From Eubacterium sp. TM05-53 (GTDB taxonomy: Bacteria > Bacillota_I > Bacilli_A > Erysipelotrichales > Erysipelotrichaceae): a stretch of DNA of 51,905 nt. The stretch is from assembly GCF_003436425.1 (NCBI RefSeq), contig NZ_QSPK01000008.1, positions 1 to 51,905 of the forward strand, given 5' to 3'. A program made the position numbers and the translations under genes. This document shows, piece by piece, positions 14,371-22,548 of the stretch (position 1 is its first letter; the number at the start of each line of letters is the position of its first letter). The notes beneath the pieces were generated by a model that saw only the letters and a list, made by a program, of their open reading frames with translations, was not told where the DNA came from and ran no database searches.

Positions 14371-14706
14371 ATGAAAAAATATTACGGAAATAAAAATGGA
14401 GCTAGAAACTTCGCTCGTAAATTTTACTCGAGCAAATCTTGGAGAACTAAAAGCAGTGCCTACAGAATGGAGCATCCACTGTGTGAGCGTTGCTTAAAGC
14501 ATGGAATTTATACGAAATCAACTTGTGTTCACCATAAAGAACACATCAGCCGGATGAACCAGTATGACTGGAATATTTTATTAGGTGACGACAACCTAGA
14601 AGCGTTATGCGATGATTGTCATGCCAAAGTGCACGCAAAGTACACATCATACGAATTTGATGAAGATGGTACTTTGATAGATAACTATGATGATGGGAAT
14701 GATTAA
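14371..14706 (+). CDS. HNH endonuclease of cos-type packaging module
   Basis: 111 residues. Cys pairs CERCLKHG and CDDCHAKVHAK and the catalytic VHHKEHISRMNQYDW form a zinc-stabilised HNH/beta-beta-alpha nuclease. Such proteins adjoin TerS in cos phages and assist terminase in cutting at cos. The ribosome binding site is weak (TAGGTAG). It lies three bases before terS. Confidence 0.9.
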   Translation: MKKYYGNKNGARNFARKFYSSKSWRTKSSAYRMEHPLCERCLKHGIYTKSTCVHHKEHISRMNQYDWNILLGDDNLEALCDDCHAKVHAKYTSYEFDEDGTLIDNYDDGND

Positions 14707-14708
14707 AC

Positions 14709-15062
14709 ATGGATAAAGAAGAATATAGAGAGCTCATTATTAATCAAATGACAGAGCTAGGCATTTATCAAAAACAATATGATTTGTTGATTGATACAAT
14801 GGCCATGACATGTGAGTTAAGAGATCGTAATTTAGTAGAGTGGGAAAAAGCCGGATTTGAGATGGTAATTGAATATACGAACAAAGCCGGAGCAACCAAT
14901 ATTTCAAAGAGTCCATTCTTCTTAAACAATCTTCAATTTAATGAGCAGATCTTGAAATATGGAAAAGAGTTAGGGCTAAGCCCTAGCGCAACAAAGAAAT
15001 TAGGTAATCCATTAGCCGAAGCGAAAGATGATTTTGACGAGTTTATGAAAGATTACGATTGA
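14709..15062 (+). CDS. Phage terminase small subunit (P27 family)
   Basis: 117 residues. Helical, with LIDTMAMTCELRDRNLVEWE and the family-typical ending YGKELGLSPSATKKLG. It recognises the packaging site and delivers DNA to the large subunit. It overlaps terL by four bases. Confidence 0.85.
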   Translation: MDKEEYRELIINQMTELGIYQKQYDLLIDTMAMTCELRDRNLVEWEKAGFEMVIEYTNKAGATNISKSPFFLNNLQFNEQILKYGKELGLSPSATKKLGNPLAEAKDDFDEFMKDYD

Positions 15063-16711
15063 AATATCTAGAGCTTTATAAGAAACAAATCAAAGAAGGA
15101 AAAGCCGTAGTTGGCAAATGGATTCAATTAAATATCGAATATATAGAGAACGGACTGAAAGAGGGCCGTTTTTTTTATAACGACAAAAAAGCCGATGAAG
15201 CAATAGTATTTATTGAGCGTTTTTGCCATCACGTTGAGGGTAAAACATCTTTAATAAAACTAGAGCCTTGGCAAAAATACTTCTTATCTTGTGTTTTTGG
15301 AATTGTTGATTCAAATGGAAATCGACAGTTCAGAGAAATCGTCCTTATTATGGGACGTAAACAAGGAAAATCGCTTTTAGCCGGTGCTATTGAAGTGAAG
15401 ATTGCATTTACTGAGCGTGAAGCCGGAATGCAGATATACAACCTAGCACCGAAACTAGAACAAGCACATATCATTTTCAACGTTGCATACAACATGATTG
15501 ATAGAGTGCCAAGTCTGGCTAAACGAATGAGAAAAAGACGAGCCGATATGTATTTTCCTTCATGGAATTGTACATTGAAGCCAATTGCGTTTAACAGTAA
15601 AAAATCCGATGGTTTCAACCCAAGTGCCGTAACCTATGATGAGTTTGCAGCATGGGAAGGAGATAGAGGATTGGCCATGTATAACGTTATGCTTTCAGCA
15701 CAAGGAGCAAGAAAGCAACCGTTAAACATAGCATGTTCAACCGCTAACTACATCGACGATGGTTTATATGATGAGTTAATGGCACGTAGCACATCTGTTT
15801 TGTTAGGAACATCCGAAGAAACAAGACTATTGCCATTCATATACATGGTGGATGATGTTAAAAAATGGGACGACATGAACGAACTAAAAAAGGCTATGCC
15901 TAATTTAGGGGTTTCAGTTTCCTATGAATTTATAGAAGAAGAAATAAGAAAAGCTAAAGGAAGTCATGACTACAAGCTAGAATTCATGACTAAATATTGC
16001 AATGTCAAACAAAACTCAATATCCGCTTGGCTATCTTCACAAGAAATCAAAAAGACGATTTGTGAAAAGCTAGATCCAGAAGATTTTAGAGGGTGTTATG
16101 GAGTTGGCGGAATTGACTTATCGCGTACTACCGATTTAACGGCCGCATCCATAGTCATTCGTAAGAATGGTCTTGATTATGTGCTTACACAATTCTTTAT
16201 GCCGGAAAACAAAATAGATGAGTTATCCGATAGAGATCATATCCGATATCGTAAATTCGTTGATTTGGGCTTCTTAACTCCAAGTGGACAAAATTTCGTT
16301 CGATACGAAGATGTAGCCGACTGGTTCAAAATGATGCGAGATAAATACGAAATTGTATGTTGTGTTGTTGGATATGATAGGTATAGTTCGCAATATTTAG
16401 TAGATAAAATGCAGAATGACGGATATCCGATGGATGATGTAATCCAAGGGACAAACCTAACATCAATCATTAATGAATTTGGTGGATTGTTAAGAGATGG
16501 AGTTGTAAGAACCGGAACAAACGGTTTATTACAATCACACTTTGCGAGTGTTGCATTAAAGAAAGTTACAAACGACAATCGCGTACGACCGGAGAAAGTC
16601 GAACAGCGAAAGCATATTGACGGATTCGTAAGCGTAATTGATGCATATACAGTGCGAGCAAAATGGTACGAGAAATACAAATGGTTATTAGATAGCAACG
16701 ATGATGATTAG
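15059..16711 (+). CDS. Phage terminase large subunit
   Basis: 550 residues with a TTG start overlapping the terS stop. Walker A variant MGRKQGKSLLAGAIE (about residues 97-111), Walker B VTYDEFAAWEG (about 190-200) and the RNase-H-like nuclease domain beginning GGIDLSRTTDLTAAS (about residue 350) with later acidic residues (CVVGYDRYSSQYLVDKM). It drives DNA into the prohead and cuts it at cos. Length is normal and the frame is intact. Confidence 0.97.
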   Translation: MKYLELYKKQIKEGKAVVGKWIQLNIEYIENGLKEGRFFYNDKKADEAIVFIERFCHHVEGKTSLIKLEPWQKYFLSCVFGIVDSNGNRQFREIVLIMGRKQGKSLLAGAIEVKIAFTEREAGMQIYNLAPKLEQAHIIFNVAYNMIDRVPSLAKRMRKRRADMYFPSWNCTLKPIAFNSKKSDGFNPSAVTYDEFAAWEGDRGLAMYNVMLSAQGARKQPLNIACSTANYIDDGLYDELMARSTSVLLGTSEETRLLPFIYMVDDVKKWDDMNELKKAMPNLGVSVSYEFIEEEIRKAKGSHDYKLEFMTKYCNVKQNSISAWLSSQEIKKTICEKLDPEDFRGCYGVGGIDLSRTTDLTAASIVIRKNGLDYVLTQFFMPENKIDELSDRDHIRYRKFVDLGFLTPSGQNFVRYEDVADWFKMMRDKYEIVCCVVGYDRYSSQYLVDKMQNDGYPMDDVIQGTNLTSIINEFGGLLRDGVVRTGTNGLLQSHFASVALKKVTNDNRVRPEKVEQRKHIDGFVSVIDAYTVRAKWYEKYKWLLDSNDDD

Positions 16712-16720
16712 GAGGAAAAA

Positions 16721-17953
16721 ATGGGGTTATTTAAATTTATATTCGGTAACAAAAATCCATATTCCAGTTTTGGCTTAAACTCTTATTTCTCATCATTGAG
16801 TGGATATCAACCGGTATATACATCACAAAATGAGGGCGTATATGAGTTGAGCTTAGTAAGAGCGTGCATCCATAGTATCGCTACGGAATGTTCTAAAGCG
16901 ACACCGGTTCTTAGAAAACAAAATAAGTCAAAAGAATTTGTGATTGCGAAACAACCAAATGCATTCATGACGGCAAGTCAATTTTATTACCGACTAGCGA
17001 CTATTTATCAAGTTGAAAATAACGCGTTCATTGTTCCGATTGAACAATACGACAAATCAAAAGGACGGTACGAAGTTGTAGGTATTTATCCAATCGCACC
17101 ATCCACATCAGAGATTGTAGAAAAGAACGGAAAAATCTATGTTAAATACACTTTCGGTTCTGGTGAAACAAACGTCATTGAATATGACAGAGTAGGGCAC
17201 TTACGGAAGATGCAGTATAAGAATGATTTTTTCGGTCAAAACAACGATGCTTTTAATACAACCGCAGACGTATTAGAAGCACAAGAAAAAATATCTAAGG
17301 ATGCTATGGAAAGTAGCGCAAACCTTAGATTTATCGCTAAGTTAAACTCAGCAGTAGCGAAAAAAGAAGATATGATGAAGCAACAAGAAATGCTTCAAGA
17401 AGTCAATTTAGGAAACAAAAATAAAACCGGAGTTTTTATGTATGATGCACGTTTCGAAGAAATGAAACCATACGATAAAAAGCCGGTTCTTTTAGATTCT
17501 GAGCAAAAGAAAGCTATCGACAATAGTGTATTCAACTATTGGGGTGTAAATGAAAACATTTTGCAGAATAAATATAACGAAGATGAATGGAATGCATTCT
17601 ACGAAAGTATGATTGAACCATTCTTTATTCAAGTCGGAGAAGTGCTAACAAAGATGTTGTATACCGATTATCAAAGAAAAAATGGGGATGAAGTATTACT
17701 AACTAGTGATAGATTGCAATATGCATCCAACCAAACAAAAATTCAAGTCGCAAAAGAATTCTTTGATAGAGGAATTATCACGACAAACCAAGCACTATGC
17801 ATTTTAAATATGCCACCAGTACCGGACGGAGATAAGAGATTGATTCGTGCCGAGTATGTATCTATATCAGACACAAAGGTGGGAAAGGGGGTGACGGACA
17901 ATGGAGGACAACCAATTAAGACAGAGGACAATGGTAGTCAATCTAGCGAATAA
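16721..17953 (+). CDS. HK97-type portal protein
   Basis: 410 residues. Typical portal features: SLVRACIHSIATECSKATPV near residues 45-65, FYYRLATIYQVENNAFI, and PYDKKPVLLDSEQKKAID followed by VFNYWGVNENILQNKYNEDE. It forms the dodecameric DNA gate of the capsid. AGGAGG lies upstream. Its 3' end overlaps the protease gene by 53 bases. Confidence 0.95.
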   Translation: MGLFKFIFGNKNPYSSFGLNSYFSSLSGYQPVYTSQNEGVYELSLVRACIHSIATECSKATPVLRKQNKSKEFVIAKQPNAFMTASQFYYRLATIYQVENNAFIVPIEQYDKSKGRYEVVGIYPIAPSTSEIVEKNGKIYVKYTFGSGETNVIEYDRVGHLRKMQYKNDFFGQNNDAFNTTADVLEAQEKISKDAMESSANLRFIAKLNSAVAKKEDMMKQQEMLQEVNLGNKNKTGVFMYDARFEEMKPYDKKPVLLDSEQKKAIDNSVFNYWGVNENILQNKYNEDEWNAFYESMIEPFFIQVGEVLTKMLYTDYQRKNGDEVLLTSDRLQYASNQTKIQVAKEFFDRGIITTNQALCILNMPPVPDGDKRLIRAEYVSISDTKVGKGVTDNGGQPIKTEDNGSQSSE

Positions 17954-18524
17954 CTCTGATAACAAGAGATTTGATTCAGATTATTACGTAGAAGGATATG
18001 CTACAACGTTTGAGCCATACGTTTTATATCGTGATGGTAACGGAGAACCAATTTACGAACAAATTGACCCACACGCATTTGAGGGGGCAATTATGAATAA
18101 CGTGATTTTCCAATATGATCATGAAGGACGTGTTTTCGCAAGACAAAAGAATAAAACATTGGGACTAGAAGTAACGCCTTCCGGTCTTTTTATTTATGCG
18201 GATTTAGGCAAAACAGAAAAAGCAAAATCACTTTACGAAGATATTAAAGCCGGAATGATTGACCAAATGTCATGGCGATTTACCGTTGCTCCAGATGGAG
18301 AAGAATACGATCCAGCTACTAGAACGATTCATATTCGTAAAGTTCGTGAGGTGTTCGATGTATCAGCGGTATCTATTCCGGCTAACAATCAAACATCTAT
18401 TTGTGCTCGTAGCAGACAAATCGTAGATGACTATGAAAAGAAACAAAAATTGTCTTTGGAACGACAAAAAAAATTAAGAAAATTCAAATTTTATCAAATT
18501 TATAAACATGGAGGACAAAGTTAA
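17901..18524 (+). CDS. HK97-type prohead protease
   Basis: 207 residues. VEGYATTFEPYVLYRDGNGE, the His-containing NVIFQYDHEGRVFARQ and the Ser of IDQMSWRFTVAPDGEEYD fit the S78 prohead protease catalytic pattern; VREVFDVSAVSIPANNQTSI closes the domain. It cleaves scaffold and capsid during maturation. The start at 17901 has GGGGGTG upstream; the later ATG at 17931 has a site too close to it. Confidence 0.95.
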   Translation: MEDNQLRQRTMVVNLANNSDNKRFDSDYYVEGYATTFEPYVLYRDGNGEPIYEQIDPHAFEGAIMNNVIFQYDHEGRVFARQKNKTLGLEVTPSGLFIYADLGKTEKAKSLYEDIKAGMIDQMSWRFTVAPDGEEYDPATRTIHIRKVREVFDVSAVSIPANNQTSICARSRQIVDDYEKKQKLSLERQKKLRKFKFYQIYKHGGQS

Positions 18525-19774
18525 TGTTTACTAAAGAACAAATTAAAGAATTAGGATTAGAAGAAGTGCGTGCTAGACAAGCAGAAATCCAAAAAGAAGT
18601 CTTGAACGCAGACGCTGATCTTGATGGATTGATGGAAGAAGCAGAATTATTGAAAGCTCGTTCCTTAGAAATTGAAGCAAGTAATGAAGATGCAAAAAAA
18701 CGCGCAAAAGTTCTAGCATCTATTAGAGCAGATGATTCTAAAGCAACAAAAGTTAATACCGGTACAAACGAAGTAGATAGAAGCGATATGGAATATCGTA
18801 GCGCATTTATGCACTATGTTCAAACTGGTGAAAGAAACAGTGCATTGAAACAAAGAAGCAATGAACACGGCATTGCATCGGATTTAGGTGTATTATTACC
18901 ACAAACAATCATTCAAACAGTATTAACTGAATTGAAAGGCGTTTATGGTCAATTATATTCACGTGTACACAAAACCAATATCAAGGGTGGAGTTAGATAT
19001 CCTATCGGTTCATTCGATGCTACATTCAAACGTATCACAGAAGAAACTGTAAGTGATCGTCAAAAAGCCGGCTCAGTAACCGGATACGTTGAATTCTCAT
19101 ACATCATTGGTGAAATTCGTGTTGCACGTACATTGTTACAAGCTACATTAACAGTTGAAGCATTTGAAAAAGAATTTGCTCAAGTTATCGTTAAAGCTTA
19201 CGTAAAAGCAATGGACATCGAAATCATGAATGGTAATGGTACTACAGAAATGTGCGGTATCTTAACGGAAGCTAAGAAATCTTCTGGAAGCCGTATTAAA
19301 GCTGCAAACATCATCGAATTCACAGAAGAAGAAATGAAGGATTGGAAAGTATGGCAAAAGAAATTATTCTCAAAAATTCCATTGGCTATGCGTTCAGAAC
19401 GTCCAGAATTCGTAATGACTGCGGAAACTTACGAATCAAATATTAAAACATTAGTTGATGCTAATAACCGCCCAGTCTATAGTGAAACATACAACCCTCA
19501 AGATGGAACTGAGGTTTCAAAATTCAAAGGAAAAGACGTTGTATTTGTTGAAGAAGATATCTTGAAATCATTCGATAGTGCTGCAACTGGAGAATACTTT
19601 GGTATGTACTGGGTACCAGAAAAAGCATACGCAATCAATACAAACATGGAATTCTCTGTAGTTCACTACTTTGACCAAGAAACAAACCAATATGTTGATA
19701 AGGCATTAGTAATCAACGATGGTAAACCATTAGATACACAGTACATTTACTTACTTAAAAAAAAAGTAGCGTAA
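18524..19774 (+). CDS. HK97-fold major capsid protein
   Basis: 416 residues. The N-terminal 90 residues are a coiled-coil scaffolding delta domain (EVRARQAEIQKEVLNADADL). The capsid domain follows: LLPQTIIQTVLTELKGVYGQ, FSYIIGEIRVARTLLQAT, MNGNGTTEMCGILTEAKK. The stop of the protease overlaps the start, GGAGG upstream. The gene ends in a run of nine A (19757-19765) after which the -1 frame stays open for 13 codons (separate entry). Confidence 0.95.
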   Translation: MFTKEQIKELGLEEVRARQAEIQKEVLNADADLDGLMEEAELLKARSLEIEASNEDAKKRAKVLASIRADDSKATKVNTGTNEVDRSDMEYRSAFMHYVQTGERNSALKQRSNEHGIASDLGVLLPQTIIQTVLTELKGVYGQLYSRVHKTNIKGGVRYPIGSFDATFKRITEETVSDRQKAGSVTGYVEFSYIIGEIRVARTLLQATLTVEAFEKEFAQVIVKAYVKAMDIEIMNGNGTTEMCGILTEAKKSSGSRIKAANIIEFTEEEMKDWKVWQKKLFSKIPLAMRSERPEFVMTAETYESNIKTLVDANNRPVYSETYNPQDGTEVSKFKGKDVVFVEEDILKSFDSAATGEYFGMYWVPEKAYAINTNMEFSVVHYFDQETNQYVDKALVINDGKPLDTQYIYLLKKKVA

Positions 19775-19806
19775 GTACTAGAGCAAAAGCAGCTGCTAAA
19801 AAGTAG
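19757..19806 (+). other. Possible -1 frameshift extension of capsid
   Basis: The zero frame reads CTT AAA AAA AAA GTA GCG TAA. A -1 slip on A-AAA-AAA continues as SSVSTRAKAAAKK and stops at 19804-19806, just before the next gene's ribosome binding site. The extension has a plausible basic protein composition. The same A9 tract is used by gpG/gpGT. An old indel or assembly error would look the same. Confidence 0.45.
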
Positions 19807-19815
19807 GTGTAAGCT

Positions 19816-20091
19816 ATGGAATTATTAGATCAAGTTAGAATGGCGTTGCGATTAAAGTCCAACGCCTATGATCCTGAAATCCAAACTTTAACCGAAACTG
19901 CAAAATACGACTTAAAAAGATTGAATATTTCATTTAACGAGGATAGTCCAGAACCGGAAATTGTTACTGCGATTATCCTTTTTGTTAAGTCAAAATTCAG
20001 TAACTATCAAGCCGACTATAAAGCACAAATGGCGGCAGCTTATTTTGAGTTTAGAAATATTTTATTGCTAGATTCTAGCAAACAAAAGTAG
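19816..20091 (+). CDS. Head-tail connector (gp6-like)
   Basis: 91 residues, helical: LLDQVRMALRLKSNAYDPEI, LTETAKYDLKRLNI, TAIILFVKSKFSNYQAD. This is the usual size and pattern of gp6-like connector proteins that bind the portal ring. Directly downstream of capsid, as expected. Confidence 0.85.
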   Translation: MELLDQVRMALRLKSNAYDPEIQTLTETAKYDLKRLNISFNEDSPEPEIVTAIILFVKSKFSNYQADYKAQMAAAYFEFRNILLLDSSKQK

Positions 20092-20099
20092 GTGATTTT

Positions 20100-20432
20100 A
20101 TGGCATATGAATATACCAGAGAGAATAATCTATGGGAAGATGTTTGCTATCTTGTTAAAAAAGAGAAAGTATATGATGAAAACGGTGTAGAAAAAGAACC
20201 GATTATTTCAAAAAAAGAAGTGTTTTGCCAAGTTGGTGGTATCTACGAAAAAGAATTTTACGATGCACAACAAGCTGGAATTAAGGCTCAATGTAAAGTT
20301 GTAGTGCAGATGGTAGAGTACGACGATGAAGTAATTGTCGAATACGGAGGTAAGATATATTCCGTTTATCGAAAATATCCAATCAACGATACGTATGAAT
20401 TGTATTTAAGAGAGGATGTAGGAACATGGTAG
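20100..20432 (+). CDS. Head-closure/stopper protein
   Basis: 110 residues. Beta-rich, with NLWEDVCYLVKKEKVYDENG and IKAQCKVVVQMVEYDDEVIV typical of SPP1 gp16-like or HK97 adaptor proteins that close the head after packaging. Starts nine bases after the connector and overlaps the next gene by seven. Confidence 0.75.
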   Translation: MAYEYTRENNLWEDVCYLVKKEKVYDENGVEKEPIISKKEVFCQVGGIYEKEFYDAQQAGIKAQCKVVVQMVEYDDEVIVEYGGKIYSVYRKYPINDTYELYLREDVGTW

Positions 20433-20776
20433 AAAAACAACGAATTAAGATGGTCGAAAGATTAAAAGCGTTGTTAGCACATGAAAACGATAAACGATCA
20501 TATTTTATTTATGGCGGTTATCAGAGCAAGCCGACCATTCCATACGGCAACTACGCTAGACAAGAATCACAATACGACTATGCAGACGATACATTAAATG
20601 TACGTATCAACGAATACATTGTTCGTGTTGTAACGGCCACAAAGGATTTTGAATTAGAAGAACAGATTGAAGATGTTTTTATTGATTTAGAAATTCCATT
20701 TAGCGTTATTACAGACGAAGATGTAGAGAGTGAGAAAGTGCATTGTACAGAATGGTACATTGCTTGTGTTGATTAA
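20426..20776 (+). CDS. Putative tail terminator protein
   Basis: 116 residues. IPYGNYARQESQYDYADDTL, then VRINEYIVRVVTATKDFELE and EKVHCTEWYIACVD resemble phage tail-terminator or tail-completion proteins, which cap the tail tube at the neck. In many phages this gene follows the gp10-like gene; here it precedes it, so the assignment could be swapped in detail. Confidence 0.6.
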   Translation: MVEKQRIKMVERLKALLAHENDKRSYFIYGGYQSKPTIPYGNYARQESQYDYADDTLNVRINEYIVRVVTATKDFELEEQIEDVFIDLEIPFSVITDEDVESEKVHCTEWYIACVD

Positions 20777-21198
20777 TGAAGATTGAAAATGTAGATCATG
20801 TATATTGTGAAATGGATAATCTATCAACGGTTATTCAAGAAATACTTACACAATATTCGGCCGATACAAGAGAAGATGTATCGCAAGCCGTTAAAACGGT
20901 CACAAAGAAAGCTGCAAAAATCGTAAAGAGTAACGCAAACGTCGATAAAAGAAACACTCCGAGAAAAGGAAAATATAAACGCTCCATTCGTTCTAAAACG
21001 GTTGAAGAAGTATTTCAAACAGAAGGTGTCGTATATGCCGGTGGTCATGAGTATTCATTGACACACCTATTAGAAAACGGCCACTTTTTATGGAATGCAC
21101 CAAACAGAAGAACAAGGGAGTTTAAGCATTGGAAACTAGGCGAAGAATACGCAATTAACGAGCTACCTTTAGAAATTATTAGAAAACTGAAAGGATAG
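20776..21198 (+). CDS. HK97 gp10-like neck/tail-completion protein
   Basis: 140 residues. The family hallmark is SLTHLLENGHFLWN (about residues 93-106) after a basic helical segment (VDKRNTPRKGKYKRSIRSKT). It acts at the head-tail joint. The ATG overlaps the previous stop. Confidence 0.85.
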   Translation: MKIENVDHVYCEMDNLSTVIQEILTQYSADTREDVSQAVKTVTKKAAKIVKSNANVDKRNTPRKGKYKRSIRSKTVEEVFQTEGVVYAGGHEYSLTHLLENGHFLWNAPNRRTREFKHWKLGEEYAINELPLEIIRKLKG

Positions 21199-21203
21199 AC
21201 ATT

Positions 21204-21776
21204 ATGGATTCAAATAAAATTCGTTACGGTTTTAAAAATGTATACTACGCATTATTAAAAGAATTAGAAGGAAACGTTACATTCGATACTCCTAAACCAT
21301 GGAAAGGTGCAAAATCACTTACTTTAGATCCAGAAGGTGAAACAAACATTTTCTATGCAGATGATATCGCTTATAACACAGAAAATATCAACAACGGTTA
21401 TACCGGTTCTATTGAAATGGCATATCTAACAGATGCGGTTAAAGAAGATATCTTTAACTATGTCAAAACAAAAAAAGGAACATTGGCGGAAGATGCGAAT
21501 AAAACACCAAATCCATTTGCTTTATTATGCGAATTTACTGGTGATAAGCATGGAACAAGACACGTATTCTTCAAGGTTATTCCTTCAAGACCAAACTTAG
21601 AAGCAAACACAAAAGAAGATTCTATTGAACCAGATACAACATCATTGGATTTAACAATCGTGCCAGTTGCAGTAGGAGATCATGCATGGGTAAAAGATTC
21701 ATTCAACGCATCCGATGCAGACTACGCAACATTCTTTACAACTGCACCAGCACTACCAGAAGAAGCAGAAGAATAA
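21204..21776 (+). CDS. Major tail tube protein
   Basis: 190 residues. IRYGFKNVYYALLKE, LTLDPEGETNIFYADDIAYN, GYTGSIEMAYLTDAVKEDIF and CEFTGDKHGTRHVFFKVIP match the phi13-type major tail protein family. It polymerises into the tail tube around the tape measure. A terminator follows, which should make this transcript the most abundant of the tail genes. Confidence 0.93.
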   Translation: MDSNKIRYGFKNVYYALLKELEGNVTFDTPKPWKGAKSLTLDPEGETNIFYADDIAYNTENINNGYTGSIEMAYLTDAVKEDIFNYVKTKKGTLAEDANKTPNPFALLCEFTGDKHGTRHVFFKVIPSRPNLEANTKEDSIEPDTTSLDLTIVPVAVGDHAWVKDSFNASDADYATFFTTAPALPEEAEE

Positions 21777-21782
21777 CAACTA

Positions 21783-21813
21783 GGGCGTATTAAACTACGT
21801 CCTTTTGTTTTTT
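21783..21813 (+). terminator. Terminator after tail tube gene
   Basis: GGGCGTA-TTAAAC-TACGTCC followed by TTTTGTTTTTT. Confidence 0.85.
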
Positions 21814-21829
21814 ATAAGGAGTAAAAACA

Positions 21830-22321
21830 ATGGAAAGTAAAATTACTATCGACAATAAAGAATATGAATTGTGCTACAAAGGCATAACGATTCTTACATA
21901 TAGAGAAGCATTTAGAAGTGATTTAACAATTGATTTAAATGCATCACAAAAAAGAATGTTTGAAGCCATCAATCAAAGACGAGAAAGACTGTTAGACGGC
22001 TTAGAAAATATAGATGATATTCCAGATAAAGATTTAGAAAATCTTTTAGAAATGTCAGATGAAGAAGCAATCACATTGATTGTTGAGTCAGTTGGCCCAG
22101 AACAATTAGAAAAATTTACATGGGCATGTATCAAATCAAAAGCTGATTTAGATGCAAAACCATTCCCAGACTACAAAAAATTCATGCGTTCAATTGACGA
22201 CTATAACGATTTTATGGGTTCGTGTGTAGTCGTATATAACGAAATGATTTATGGGAATAAACAAATTGTTACTCCAGAAAAAGATGAGGAGAACAAAGAA
22301 GTAAAAAAAAAGACGATGTAG
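21830..22321 (+). CDS. Tail assembly chaperone gpG
   Basis: 163 residues from an ATG with AAGGAG upstream. ITIDNKEYELCYKGITILTY and a helical body (IPDKDLENLLEMSDEEAITL) fit tail assembly chaperones. It ends VKKKTM within a slippery A-rich run. With the frameshifted longer form it coats the tape measure during tail assembly. Confidence 0.88.
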   Translation: MESKITIDNKEYELCYKGITILTYREAFRSDLTIDLNASQKRMFEAINQRRERLLDGLENIDDIPDKDLENLLEMSDEEAITLIVESVGPEQLEKFTWACIKSKADLDAKPFPDYKKFMRSIDDYNDFMGSCVVVYNEMIYGNKQIVTPEKDEENKEVKKKTM

Positions 22322-22533
22322 TTGATTCAAACACAATCCTAATAGGCGCAATGTCTATTGGCTTAACTATGGACGATATTAAGAAAATGGATGTTGGTAT
22401 TATGTTGGACTTAATTACATCAAAATCAAATATGTATATCAAAGAAAAGAAGAAGCAAGAAAGCAAACAAGAAAACAATCCAAAAAAGAAAGGTTGGAGA
22501 GAAGCAACGCAAATGGATTTCGACTTATTATGA
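21830..22533 (+). CDS. Tail assembly chaperone gpGT, -1 frameshift product
   Basis: At 22303-22311 the zero frame reads GTA AAA AAA AAG ACG. Slipping -1 on A-AAA-AAG continues as DDVVDSNTILIGAMSIGLTM and runs to the stop at 22533 (ending MDFDLL), just before the tape measure gene. This is the conserved gpG/gpGT arrangement of long-tailed phages; the downstream frame has no good start of its own. Product about 234 residues. Confidence 0.85.
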
Positions 22534-22548
22534 TAGGATGGTGTGCAA

